From NCBI GenBank assembly GCA_020634375.1, contig JACKBX010000007.1, positions 124,001 through 188,000 on the forward strand: 64,000 nucleotides of DNA. The letters are read 5' to 3'. Source of the DNA: Ardenticatenaceae bacterium (GTDB lineage Bacteria; Chloroflexota; Anaerolineae; Promineifilales; Promineifilaceae). Below are positions 41,512-49,986 of this stretch, piece after piece. Made by a program: the position numbers and the translations under genes. Each line of letters opens with the position of its first letter. Position 1 is the stretch's first letter. The notes beneath the pieces were generated by a model that worked only from the letters and a program-made list of their open reading frames with translations, searched no databases and was not told where the DNA came from.

Positions 41512-43203
41512 TTATTGCTGCCTTGCCGCCGTCACATCCGATTGCAACCGCACATTGTCCGGCGGGATGCCCAGCAGCACGACCAACTCTTTCGCCAGTT
41601 CCGCAAACAGCGGCGCGGCGGTAGTGGAACCCCAGGGCGATACCTGCGGGCGATCCAACTTGACCAACACAATGATTTCCGGCGCGTCAGCGGGCAGCCA
41701 GCCGATAAAGGAGGCGATGGTATCGTCTGGGTTATAGCCATATGACTCCGGTATCTGCGCCGTGCCGGTTTTCCCGGCGATGGTGTAGCCATCTATTTGG
41801 GCTTCGTAGACTTCGTGGGCAACGGCCGCTACCGCCATAGTCGTCACCTGCTGCGCCGCTTCCTCGCTGATGGGATGGCTGAGAACGGTCGGCTCGTGCG
41901 TGAAGGTGCCATTGGGGCCACGACGCTCCTGCACCAGATAGGGCTGCATCAGGTAGCCCTTGTTAGCTAGTGCAGAAACGGCCGTAATCATTTGCAGCGG
42001 CGTCGTCGCCAAACCCTGCCCATAAGCATTTGTCGCTAACTGCGCATCTGTCCACAATTCGCTGCCCGGCAGCGCCATCGTACCGCCAATCTCCGCCATC
42101 AAATCAATTCCCGTCGGTTTCCCAAAACCAAACCGTTGGAAATAGTTATAAAACGTTTCCGGCCCCATCCAGGTCGCCAATGTGGCCGCACCTACGTTAA
42201 GCGAACGCGCCAACAGTGTGGTCATATCCACCGTGCCCGGTGCGCTGCGATCCCAGTTGTAAGTCAAGTGACCGCCCACCTCCAGCACACCGGCATCGTA
42301 GTAGGTGCTTTGCGGCGTCACCGTACCAGAATCCAATGCGGAAGCCATTGTGATGAGCTTCATCACCGAACCCGGCTCATACTGTTTACTGACAATCGGG
42401 TCTAATAACAGTCCCTCGTCAAAATCATAAAAGTTATACGGCGAAAAGCAGGGCGTGCTTGCCATTGCCAAAATCGCCCCGGTGCTTGGTTCCATCACAA
42501 TAATTGTGCCGCCGGTCGCTGCATATTCTTGAACACCACGCTGCAAAGATTGCTCTACCAAATACTGCACTGTACGGTCTATAGTCAGCACCAAGTCAGA
42601 ACCTTGACGGGCTATCACGCTTTCCTGGCTGGTTAGCGGCGAGATATTCATCACTACACCAGCAGCTTCTCCCGCCAAATCTGATTGGTAATAGCCTTCC
42701 AGCCCGGAACCGCCATTACCATCAAAGTCCACGTAACCCAAAATATGGCACATCAACTCGCCTTGAGGATAAAAGCGACGCGGCAATGGGTCTACCTGCA
42801 CGCCATCGTAAGGCAGTGTGCGAATGAGATCAGCCACTTCTGGCGACACACGCCCTTCCAACATGTAATAGGGAATATTTTCTTGCAAGATGGCCTGAAT
42901 CTCTAGCTGCGGCCGTTGCAAAATGGATGAAAGCGCAGCCGACAATTCCTCTGGGTCGTAGACGATGTTGGGCGATACACTGACCTGGTAATCGGAGCCA
43001 TTTGCTGCCAGCACAGCCCCGTTGCGATCATAAATAACGCCGCGCTCTGGCTGCGCAATGACATACATCTCATCGCTGGTGCGCTCTGCCCATTCTTTGC
43101 CCTGCACAATCTGAAACGCAAATAAGCGACCGACGATAATCACGGTCGCAAATATCAAAGCAATGAGGACAACCCATAGTCGTCTAAGCTGGCTTTTATT
43201 CAT
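41512..43203 (-). CDS. ftsI: Class B penicillin-binding protein (FtsI/PBP2-type transpeptidase)
   Basis: Cross-links septal peptidoglycan. It is 563 residues with one N-terminal membrane segment (LWVVLIALIFATVIIVGRL), the dimerisation region with GVIYDRNGAVLA, and the transpeptidase domain with SVMK (279-282), SLN (334-336) and KTGTA (near 482). No PASTA repeats are present at the C-terminus. Located directly after the FtsL-like gene, as expected. Confidence 0.93.
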   Translation of the reverse strand: MNKSQLRRLWVVLIALIFATVIIVGRLFAFQIVQGKEWAERTSDEMYVIAQPERGVIYDRNGAVLAANGSDYQVSVSPNIVYDPEELSAALSSILQRPQLEIQAILQENIPYYMLEGRVSPEVADLIRTLPYDGVQVDPLPRRFYPQGELMCHILGYVDFDGNGGSGLEGYYQSDLAGEAAGVVMNISPLTSQESVIARQGSDLVLTIDRTVQYLVEQSLQRGVQEYAATGGTIIVMEPSTGAILAMASTPCFSPYNFYDFDEGLLLDPIVSKQYEPGSVMKLITMASALDSGTVTPQSTYYDAGVLEVGGHLTYNWDRSAPGTVDMTTLLARSLNVGAATLATWMGPETFYNYFQRFGFGKPTGIDLMAEIGGTMALPGSELWTDAQLATNAYGQGLATTPLQMITAVSALANKGYLMQPYLVQERRGPNGTFTHEPTVLSHPISEEAAQQVTTMAVAAVAHEVYEAQIDGYTIAGKTGTAQIPESYGYNPDDTIASFIGWLPADAPEIIVLVKLDRPQVSPWGSTTAAPLFAELAKELVVLLGIPPDNVRLQSDVTAARQQ

Positions 43204-43220
43204 CGTTCTTTATCACTCAC

Positions 43221-43712
43221 TCATTCGCCTGATTCTCCACGCATAAAACCGGTAATGCTGCCGCGTGCTGTAAACCACAAGGCTTCGCCCATACTTTCAA
43301 CTGGCGGCGGTACAGGAGCGCTTTCTGGTTCTGGGATGGCAAACGTGTCAGGCGGATAATCTGTCACAATGATGTATTCGATGGCCTCCGGGTCTGCGGG
43401 AAGGAATCCCATGCGTGCCGCTTCTGCTTGCAAACGTTCCAGAGATTGTGCTTCAGCAATTTTGCGTTCCAGGGTAGCGTTTTCGCGGTGTAAGGTGTCG
43501 AGGGTGTTTTGCAAGATTTGCACGCGCCGCCCTACCGTGGCAATACGGCTGGCCTGGCTCAGGTAAATAACGCCCAGCAAAGCTGCGAGAATGAGAATAA
43601 CGCCCCATCCCAAGGCTGCCTGAGCCTCGGTGAGCCAATTCAAACGGCGCAGGGATTCTCGCGCTTTGCGTGCAGGGAGGTGTTGTTGATCGGCCACTTT
43701 TTCCTGTACCAC
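43221..43712 (-). CDS. ftsL: FtsL/DivIC-like divisome protein
   Basis: A 163-residue single-pass protein: a basic N-terminus (ARKARESLRRLNWL), a membrane segment (LGWGVILILAALLGVIYLS) and a heptad coiled coil (RRVQILQNTLDTLHRENATLERKIAE). A short Pro-rich tail follows. The order rsmH-ftsL-ftsI and the build fit FtsL. Sequence conservation in this family is low, so the name rests mainly on position and topology. Confidence 0.8.
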   Translation of the reverse strand: MVQEKVADQQHLPARKARESLRRLNWLTEAQAALGWGVILILAALLGVIYLSQASRIATVGRRVQILQNTLDTLHRENATLERKIAEAQSLERLQAEAARMGFLPADPEAIEYIIVTDYPPDTFAIPEPESAPVPPPVESMGEALWFTARGSITGFMRGESGE

Positions 43713-43731
43713 GTTTTCTCCAAGATTGAGA

Positions 43732-43796
43732 TTAGAGTAATCAGTGCAGACTGTGAAAACAAGTCTACTGATTACTGACCCATGCTAATCTCTAAT
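43732..43796. repeat. Nested heptad word hairpin (two word families)
   Basis: The inner arms AGTAATCAGT-gc-AGACT (43736-43752) and AGTCT-ACTGATTACT (43762-43776) pair around a nine-base loop. The outer ATTAGAG pairs with CTCTAAT (43790-43796). The rsmH stop (43772) is inside. Confidence 0.75.
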
Positions 43797-44701
43797 TTTT
43801 CAATTACGCGCAACCGGGCGCTGCGGCTGCGGGGATTGTCTGCGATTTCAACGGCCGTTGCCTTCACCGCCTTCCGTGTCACCAACCGCACTGTCGCATG
43901 AGCATCACAGGTGCAAACTGGCTGGGTTGGCGGGCAAACACAATCTTGGGCAAGCTGCCGGAAATACTGCTTAACAAAGCGGTCTTCCAACGAGTGAAAG
44001 CTAATAACGGCCAACCGTCCGCCCGATTTGAGGAGGGTAACGGCCGTCTGCACACCGTTTTCTACCGCATCCAGCTCGCCATTAACCGCAATGCGCAATG
44101 CCTGAAAGACCAAAGTAGCGGGGTGAATGCGCCCGCGTTGGCGAATGGCTTGAGCAATGGTGTCGGCAAGCTGAGTGGTGGTGTGGAACGGCCGTTTCTG
44201 CACCACTACTCTGGCAATCTTGCGACTTTGCTTCTCTTCGCCATAACGCCAGAAAATATCCGCCAGGTCTGCTTCTGCTAAATTGTTAACCAGGTCTGCG
44301 GCCGTTTCACCTTGTGTAGAATCAAACCGCATATCTAATGGCCCTTCGCGCATAAACGAAAAACCGCGCTCACTGTCATCCAACTGCCGGGAAGACAAGC
44401 CCAGGTCAAGCAAAATGCCATCTACCTGCTCAAACCCGTGTGCTGGAGCCAATGTGCCCATCTCAGCGTAGCTAGCATTGACAAAGGTGACTCGTTTGCC
44501 AAAGGAGGCCAGCTTTTCCTGTGCAAACAATACCGCTTCGGGATCGCGGTCAAAGGCCAAAACGCGCCCGGTGGGCGCGGATTTCTCAAGTAACCCTGCG
44601 GTGTGTCCGCCAGCGCCAACTGTACCGTCAATGTAACGGCCGTTTGGCAAAGGCCGCAGCAGGTCTAACACTTCTTGGTAGAGAACGGGAATATGAGCCA
44701 T
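43772..44701 (-). CDS. rsmH: 16S rRNA (cytosine(1402)-N4)-methyltransferase
   Basis: Methylates C1402 of 16S rRNA. It is 309 residues, with MAHIPVLYQEVLDLL, the SAM loop DGTVGAGGHTAGLL, DGILLDLGLSSRQLDD, and SFHSLEDRFVKQYFRQLA. Standard second gene of dcw clusters, following mraZ. Confidence 0.95.
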   Translation of the reverse strand: MAHIPVLYQEVLDLLRPLPNGRYIDGTVGAGGHTAGLLEKSAPTGRVLAFDRDPEAVLFAQEKLASFGKRVTFVNASYAEMGTLAPAHGFEQVDGILLDLGLSSRQLDDSERGFSFMREGPLDMRFDSTQGETAADLVNNLAEADLADIFWRYGEEKQSRKIARVVVQKRPFHTTTQLADTIAQAIRQRGRIHPATLVFQALRIAVNGELDAVENGVQTAVTLLKSGGRLAVISFHSLEDRFVKQYFRQLAQDCVCPPTQPVCTCDAHATVRLVTRKAVKATAVEIADNPRSRSARLRVIEKLEISMGQ

Positions 44702-44762
44702 GCGATTGACGATTGACGATTAGCGATTGACGATTCAGGGCTATCAATCAAAAATCGTAAAT
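44702..44762. repeat. Heptad word repeat (ATTGACG / ATTAGCG words)
   Basis: GCG ATTGACG ATTGACG ATTAGCG ATTGACG ATTC runs in perfect 7-base steps. A weak opposite arm (ATCAATCAAAAATCG) follows. Confidence 0.75.
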
Positions 44763-44764
44763 TC

Positions 44765-45190
44765 TTAGATTCCCAAGTCCTCCCAGCGACTGGCATCGCT
44801 GTTATTTTCTACAGATTGGCGCACAGCCTGCCATGCCTCTGCACTCCACAGTTCCAAATAGTTGAACATGCCGGCAATGACGACATCGCCATCAATGCCG
44901 GCAAATTCACGCAGGTATGGCGGCACCAAAATACGTCCTTGTCGATCAGGTGACAAATCTACAGCGCCGGAAAAGACACGCCGCCGGAATGCACGAACAT
45001 CCTCATCGGCTAACGGCCGTTCCGCAATACGCTGTGCCAGACTTTGCCACTCATCTAACGAAAACGCCATCAAGTTCTGGTCAAAGCCCCGCGTCACCAC
45101 CAACCCAGCAGCCAACAATCCCCGGAACTTTGCCGGAATCGTCAGTCTACCCTTATCGTCAATCGTGTGCGTGTATTCGCCCAAAAACAT
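44765..45190 (-). CDS. mraZ: Transcriptional regulator MraZ
   Basis: About 141 residues with two AbrB-like repeats: FLGEYTHTIDDKGRLTIPAKFR and VFSGAVDLSPDRQGRILVPPYLRE. MraZ is known to bind tandem TGGG-type repeats in its own promoter and control the dcw cluster. I start it at MFLGEY (45190), the canonical start; a 16-codon upstream extension is not homologous. The matching operator is visible at 45297-45330. Confidence 0.95.
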   Translation of the reverse strand: MFLGEYTHTIDDKGRLTIPAKFRGLLAAGLVVTRGFDQNLMAFSLDEWQSLAQRIAERPLADEDVRAFRRRVFSGAVDLSPDRQGRILVPPYLREFAGIDGDVVIAGMFNYLELWSAEAWQAVRQSVENNSDASRWEDLGI

Positions 45191-45296
45191 GATAATGACA
45201 ATCCAATTGAGGTAAATCTCAGTTTGAGAGGTAATCAAAAATTAGAACATATGTTTTGTTTACCCCACTTCAATGTGGTTTTTGCAGGGAAATAAT

Positions 45297-45330
45297 ACCC
45301 CTATCTCCCATTTTGCCCCACTTTCTACCA
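45297..45330 (-). promoter_or_regulatory. MraZ operator: four TGGG-type repeats in 10-bp phase
   Basis: Read on the minus strand, blocks of exactly ten bases begin TGGTAGAAAG, TGGGGCAAAA, TGGGAGATAG, GGGTATTATT. MraZ is known to bind TGGG-type repeats with 10-bp period before mraZ. Here they lie just downstream of the predicted start of transcription. Confidence 0.75.
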
Positions 45331-45341
45331 CAATTTGCCTC

Positions 45342-45370
45342 AGTATACACCAAAGCCCCCCCCGTGTGAA
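45342..45370 (-). promoter_or_regulatory. dcw cluster promoter
   Basis: On the minus strand, TTCACA (45365-45370), a 17-base spacer containing eight G, and TATACT (45342-45347). Each hexamer matches 5 of 6 consensus bases. Confidence 0.75.
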
Positions 45371-45867
45371 GGTAGGAAATCAAAGTTTTAAGCTAAAGAA
45401 ACGTGAAGATGTCACATTTGTACAAATACGGCCCGCCCATCCCAACCCACAGCGCACGATTTGAAACATAATTGATAGATACATCGTATGGCATTACGTA
45501 AAAAGTTTTCGGAAATGCAGCGCCAGATATTGACAAAACAGTCAAATATAGGCTAATATCCCTGCATATAGGGAAGCCAAAAAGATGGCTTCTCTTTTCA
45601 TGAACGAAAACTGCACATGCAGACAGCCAGTTCCTCAGGGGCAGAATTGGCGGTATTTAACAGCCCCGGTGGTGGTTGGACATGGCTAATACACATTTAC
45701 CCCCGTGATTTAAACGTGCGTTTTCCCATTTACGCCAAAATTTGAATATCCCTCACACACAGCGTATTTCGCTGCGTAAGTTTTGATTAGCTACACCATT
45801 TATAAGCTGGTGCAGATACAGGCATCAGCAGATGTTTTTTGTTTACCTGTATCAGGAAAGGCACAAC
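45371..45867. other. Divergent intergenic region between mraZ and the band-7 gene
   Basis: No gene is seen. A plus-strand promoter-like pair TTGACA (45530-45535) and TAATAT (18-base spacer) lies before a hairpin GAAGCCA/TGGCTTC (45573-45592) followed by TCTTTT. This may be a terminator in a leader transcript of the band-7 gene. A 29-codon ORF at 45599 has no ribosome binding site. Confidence 0.4.
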
Positions 45868-47658
45868 ATGTTTACGACACCAACAACCATACTGGTTGTT
45901 TTATTCACGGGGGTGTTGGCTATTGCCGGACTCCTTCTCTCTGCACGTTCTATTTTGGGATTGGTCATCATCGGCGAAAGCGATGTCGGTATCGTCGTCA
46001 AGAAATTTGGCACACGACTCCCTCCTGGCAAGCTCATCGCCCTTAAAGGAGAAGCAGGGTATCAGGCTGACACGCTGGCCCCTGGCTGGCACTTCGGCTA
46101 CTATCCCTGGCGCTTCACGGTACGCAAAGCCCCCATCACCATCATCCCACAAGGTCAAATTGGCCTGATTGTAGCCGCCGATGGTACCCCAATTCCACCC
46201 GACCATATATTAGGGCGAACTGTACCCTGCCACAATTTCCAGGATGCCCGCAAGTTTTTACAAAACGGCGGCGAAAAGGGACGGCAATTAGGGATTCTCA
46301 CAGCCGGATCATACCGCATCAATACCGCTTTGTTCACTGTCATTACGGCCAGAAATTCCGAAAGACACGATATGGATCCGCGCCAATTGCACGTCTACAC
46401 CATCCAACCAGACCGCATCGGCATTGTCACCACACTGGATGGGCAATCTATTGATGATGGTGAAATTGCCGGCCCGGTCATTGATGGGCACAACAGTTTT
46501 CAGAATGCGCAAATATTTCTGGACAATGGCGGGCGGCGTGGTTTGCAAGAACAAGTACTGCTCTCTGGCTCGTGGAACCTCAACCCCTGGTTTGTCTTTA
46601 TCGAACAGGTACCGATGACGGAAATCCCAATTGGGCATGTGGGCATTGTGATCGCCTATGTAGGCAAGGCACACCGCGATGTGAGCGGCGAAGCCTTTAA
46701 GCATGGCAATTTGGTTGAACCGGGGCACAAGGGTGTGTGGGTAACACCACTTTACCCTGGTAAGCACCCGCTCAATGTGCGGGTGATGAAAGTGGAGTTG
46801 GTTCCCACAACCAATATTGTCTTGAATTGGGCTAAACGCACAGAAGCACATCAATATGACCAACACCTGTCACCTATCACGGTACGTTCCAAGGATGGCT
46901 TTGCTTTCAACTTGGACGTGGCACAAATCATCCATATTGGTGCGCCAGACGCGCCCAAGGTGATCTCGCGGGTGGGATCGGTGCAAAATTTGGTAGATCA
47001 TGTACTGCAACCCATTGTAGGCAACTACTTCCGCAACTCGGCACAGGAGTATACAGTGCTGGACTTTTTGAGTGACCGCAGTGAGCGGCAAAGCGAGGCA
47101 ACCGTTCATATTCGCCGGGCCATCAGCGCGTATGACGTGCAGGCATTGGATACACTCATCGGGGACATCACTCCGCCGGAAACATTGATGGAAACGCAAA
47201 CGAACCGCAAGATCGCTGAAGAGCAGCGAAAAACGTATGAAGTGCAGAAGTTGGCTCAGGAGCAACGGCAAGATCTGGTACGAGCCACATCAATGGCAGA
47301 CATTCAGGAAGATATGGTACGCTCGGAGCAGGGTGTGGAGATTGCGGAATTGCAAGCTAAAGCTGAAATTCGGCGAGCTAACGGTGAGGCACAGGCAACA
47401 CGGCTCACGGCTGCCGGTGAGGCTGACGCTGTGCGCAAGATTGGGCAGGCGAAAGCGGAAGTCTATCGCTCCGGCGTAGAAGCGCTGGGAGAGGCTGGCT
47501 TTACAACGCTGCAACTGATGCAAATTGTGGGTGAACGGAATGTACGTGTGGTTCCTGACGTTGCTGTAAGCAATGGGAATGGCAGTAGCAATGGCCTGGT
47601 GGAAGGGTTATTGGGTATGATGTTGCGCCAGGAAGCGCGGAATGGGCACGAGGAGTAA
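45868..47658 (+). CDS. SPFH/band-7 (flotillin-like) membrane protein
   Basis: About 596 residues from MFTTPTTILVV (AGGAAAGG upstream). One membrane segment (TILVVLFTGVLAIAGLLLSA) is followed by a long SPFH region and an Ala/Glu-rich coiled coil (EIAELQAKAEIRRANGEAQA), ending in a Gly/Asn-rich tail. Unusually, the N-terminal part has two related blocks: HNFQDARKFLQNGGEKGRQ near 135 and HNSFQNAQIFLDNGGRRGLQ near 220, each after an IG-IV-x-x-DG segment. This indicates an internal duplication. Flotillin-like proteins scaffold membrane domains; a specific role here is unknown. Confidence 0.85.
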   Translation: MFTTPTTILVVLFTGVLAIAGLLLSARSILGLVIIGESDVGIVVKKFGTRLPPGKLIALKGEAGYQADTLAPGWHFGYYPWRFTVRKAPITIIPQGQIGLIVAADGTPIPPDHILGRTVPCHNFQDARKFLQNGGEKGRQLGILTAGSYRINTALFTVITARNSERHDMDPRQLHVYTIQPDRIGIVTTLDGQSIDDGEIAGPVIDGHNSFQNAQIFLDNGGRRGLQEQVLLSGSWNLNPWFVFIEQVPMTEIPIGHVGIVIAYVGKAHRDVSGEAFKHGNLVEPGHKGVWVTPLYPGKHPLNVRVMKVELVPTTNIVLNWAKRTEAHQYDQHLSPITVRSKDGFAFNLDVAQIIHIGAPDAPKVISRVGSVQNLVDHVLQPIVGNYFRNSAQEYTVLDFLSDRSERQSEATVHIRRAISAYDVQALDTLIGDITPPETLMETQTNRKIAEEQRKTYEVQKLAQEQRQDLVRATSMADIQEDMVRSEQGVEIAELQAKAEIRRANGEAQATRLTAAGEADAVRKIGQAKAEVYRSGVEALGEAGFTTLQLMQIVGERNVRVVPDVAVSNGNGSSNGLVEGLLGMMLRQEARNGHEE

Positions 47659-47666
47659 GTAGCGAT

Positions 47667-47702
47667 GGGGAACGGCCGTTACTCATGCAACGGCCGTTCC
47701 CC
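47667..47702. terminator. Bidirectional hairpin built from two ACGGCCGT octamers
   Basis: GGGGAACGGCCGTT (47667-47680), an eight-base loop, and AACGGCCGTTCCCC (47689-47702) form a perfect 14-bp stem between two convergent genes. There is no T run, so termination is inferred from position. Confidence 0.55.
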
Positions 47703-47719
47703 ACCCTTCAGCAATCCCA

Positions 47720-48370
47720 TTAAGAAGTCGTCAAAACCCGCAGCCGCTTGCGAGCCGCCTGCCGCCAACGAATCACCTGCTGCTTCACAGGTGACACGCG
47801 CAGCAGCAGCAGCCCACCCAAAATTACGGCAAAAATAATCGGCTGCGTGTACACATTTTTCACCAACCAAAAATAATGCACAACGGCTAAAACACCAGCC
47901 AGGTACACCCACTTGTGCAGCCGCTTCCAGTTCTTGCCCAATTTCCGCATAGACCACTTCGAGGATGTGAGCGCCAGTGGCAGCAAAATCAAGAAGGCGG
48001 CAAGGCCCACTAACGCATATCGCTTATCAAAAATCGCTTCTTGAATCAAGCCCCACACCAACCCATAATCGAGATAGACAAAGGTGAGCAGGTGCAAACT
48101 CACGTAGAGGAAGGCGTAAAGACCTAACGGCCGTCGCAAAGGCAGCACCTGCTTCCAACCAAATACAATATTCAAAGGCGTACACGCCAACGACGCCACT
48201 AGCAAAACAATCGCCGCCCACCCCGTCCGCAGCGTAATATCCCGAATGGGATCAGCAGTCAATTGCCCCGTATAATATCGCCAGATAATGATTGCCAGCG
48301 GCAGCAACGCCACCACATGTGCTGTCCAGCGCAAAATATTGGCCTTTGTTTTTCTATCCAGTTTCATCAT
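47720..48370 (-). CDS. msrQ: Haem-binding membrane subunit MsrQ of the periplasmic methionine sulfoxide reductase
   Basis: A 216-residue six-helix membrane protein of the ferric-reductase-like family. The helices start at LRWTAHVVALLPLAIIIWRY, and conserved histidines lie in LYVSLHLLTFVYLDYG and KWVYLAGVLAVVHYFWLV, with the RLHKW motif between helices. It passes electrons to MsrP, whose gene lies about 100 bases upstream on the same strand. Confidence 0.9.
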   Translation of the reverse strand: MMKLDRKTKANILRWTAHVVALLPLAIIIWRYYTGQLTADPIRDITLRTGWAAIVLLVASLACTPLNIVFGWKQVLPLRRPLGLYAFLYVSLHLLTFVYLDYGLVWGLIQEAIFDKRYALVGLAAFLILLPLALTSSKWSMRKLGKNWKRLHKWVYLAGVLAVVHYFWLVKNVYTQPIIFAVILGGLLLLRVSPVKQQVIRWRQAARKRLRVLTTS

Positions 48371-48472
48371 AAATCCCCGTAATTTAATTCAGCAAGTTTG
48401 CCACTTGCTCATTCAATAGGTGGTACGCCCAAACAACCCTCTACTAACGAATGCTGTCCCCCGTACCACGTT

Positions 48473-49459
48473 CTAAAAATTTTCGCGCAAATCCTCACCC
48501 GCATACAATCCAGCAACTTGCTCCTCATACCCATTAAACTTCAACGTCTCCCGGCGGCCCAACTCGCCAATACGCCGTTCCGTAGCCTGCGACCAGCGCG
48601 GATGCGGAACCTCCGGGTTCACGTTAGCATAAAAACCATATTCATTCGGGGCGGCATCCATCCACAAAGATGTAGGTTGATAATCAACCAGTTCAATCTT
48701 CACAATGGACTTAATGCTTTTGAAGCCATATTTCCAGGGTACAACCAGCCGCACAGGAGCGCCATTTTGCGGCAGCAACTCTTTGCCATACAAACCAGTC
48801 GCCAAAATCGCCAGATCATGCTGCGCCTCATCCAAACGCAGCCCTTCCACGTAAGGCCATTTGAACCCGCCGCGCTTCTGCCCAGGCAGTTGCTCAGGGT
48901 CATAGATCGTCTCAAAACGCACATGCGTCGCTTCCGGAAAAGGCTCAACTTCTGCCAGCAGTTTACTCAGCGGAAAACCCATCCAGGGAATGACCATTGA
49001 CCAGGCTTCGACACAGCGCAAGCGGTAAATTCGCTCTTCCTGGTCAAACTTTGTGCGCAAGTCCTCAATATCGTACACGCCAGGATTACGCACCATCCCC
49101 CCTACTTCCACCTGCCAGGGCGAGGTCACAAAATCCTCCGCCATGAATGCCACCGTATCCTTATCTGTGGTGAATTCATAATAATTGTTATAGGAAATCA
49201 CGTCGTCATAATCATTTAACGGATCTCCCAACTCATCCGTTGTTGTAGACACCTCGCCAGGAGCCTGATCTGCGGCATCGCCGCTATCTGCACTGCCACG
49301 AGGGACATCAGCAGCTTGCGGACTGCACGCCGCAGCCAACAGCGCCGAAGCAGACAATGCCGCCGCGCCCTTCATAAATTGGCGCCGAGAATGATAAAGG
49401 TGTTCCGGGGTAATTTCAGATGATGGGATTTCAATGCCTGTGCGTTTTTTGATTAACAT
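48473..49459 (-). CDS. msrP: Molybdopterin-dependent methionine sulfoxide reductase catalytic subunit MsrP
   Basis: Repairs oxidised methionine in exported proteins. It is 328 residues with a twin-arginine signal (SRRQFMKGAAALSASALLAA) ending in AAC (Cys45), so it is likely a Tat-exported lipoprotein. The molybdenum ligand is Cys149 in YRLRCVEAWSMVIPWMGFPL, and the family segment VPWKYGFKSIKSIVKIE is present. Paired with msrQ. A 34-bp inverted repeat lies just upstream. Confidence 0.92.
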   Translation of the reverse strand: MLIKKRTGIEIPSSEITPEHLYHSRRQFMKGAAALSASALLAAACSPQAADVPRGSADSGDAADQAPGEVSTTTDELGDPLNDYDDVISYNNYYEFTTDKDTVAFMAEDFVTSPWQVEVGGMVRNPGVYDIEDLRTKFDQEERIYRLRCVEAWSMVIPWMGFPLSKLLAEVEPFPEATHVRFETIYDPEQLPGQKRGGFKWPYVEGLRLDEAQHDLAILATGLYGKELLPQNGAPVRLVVPWKYGFKSIKSIVKIELVDYQPTSLWMDAAPNEYGFYANVNPEVPHPRWSQATERRIGELGRRETLKFNGYEEQVAGLYAGEDLRENF

Positions 49460-49476
49460 AGCCTTCCTCTTTCTTC

Positions 49477-49510
49477 AGCAACCACGTTCCTTTGGAGGAA
49501 CGCGGTTGCT
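49477..49510. repeat. Inverted repeat in the msrP leader
   Basis: AGCAACCACGTTCCT, loop TTGG, AGGAACGCGGTTGCT: a 15-bp stem with one mismatch, 18 bases before the msrP start. It could be a transcript leader hairpin or a regulator site. Confidence 0.6.
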
Positions 49511-49659
49511 CGTGCGTAATGATTCTCAAGTCATTCTACTATAAGCCGCATTCTTAATCGGTAGATGAGTTAAATATTACGAAAAGGTGACGCAATAGAG
49601 AAGAAACTGAGTTTTTTGAGGTTCTTTGGTTTTTCGCGGGGTAATTGGTGCATGTGGTA

Positions 49660-49682
49660 AGGGCATGGCGACGCCATGCCCC
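49660..49682. repeat. Palindrome GGGCATGGCGACGCCATGCCC, copy 1
   Basis: A near-perfect 21-bp palindrome in intergenic DNA. The same sequence, one base longer on each side, is at 63683-63705. Confidence 0.75.
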
Positions 49683-49754
49683 ATGCGGCATTCATCCAAT
49701 GAAATCCGAAAAAACCTTTTTTGATTTTACGTGAAAAGCGCGGAGAACAATAAA

Positions 49755-49976
49755 ATGAGCCGCCTCAGCATAGGTTCGGCGACCGCCGAGGGTATTATGA
49801 GCAGCCTCAGCATAGATTCGGGGATTTCTGAAGGCATCATGAGCTGCCTCAGTATAGGTTCGGGAACTCCCGAAGGTATTATGAGCCGCCTCAGCATAAG
49901 TTCAGCGACCACCGAGGGTATCGTGAGCAGCCTCAGCATAGGTTCGGGAACTCCCGAAGGCATCATGAGCCGCCTC
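49755..49976. repeat. 42-bp tandem repeat, five copies plus a partial, each with a hairpin
   Basis: Units start at 49755, 49797, 49839, 49881 and 49923, with a partial at 49965. Each unit has a small inverted repeat that is kept while its bases change: TCGGC-GACC-GCCGA, TTCGGG-AACT-CCCGAA. An ORF spans the array because 42 is a multiple of three, but it lacks a ribosome binding site. Confidence 0.8.
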
Positions 49977-49986
49977 GTACAGTTAC

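Noticed and set aside
45599..45688. A 29-codon ORF after a promoter-like element and hairpin before the band-7 gene
   Set aside because: No Shine-Dalgarno site and no recognisable peptide; kept only as a note in the intergenic entry.
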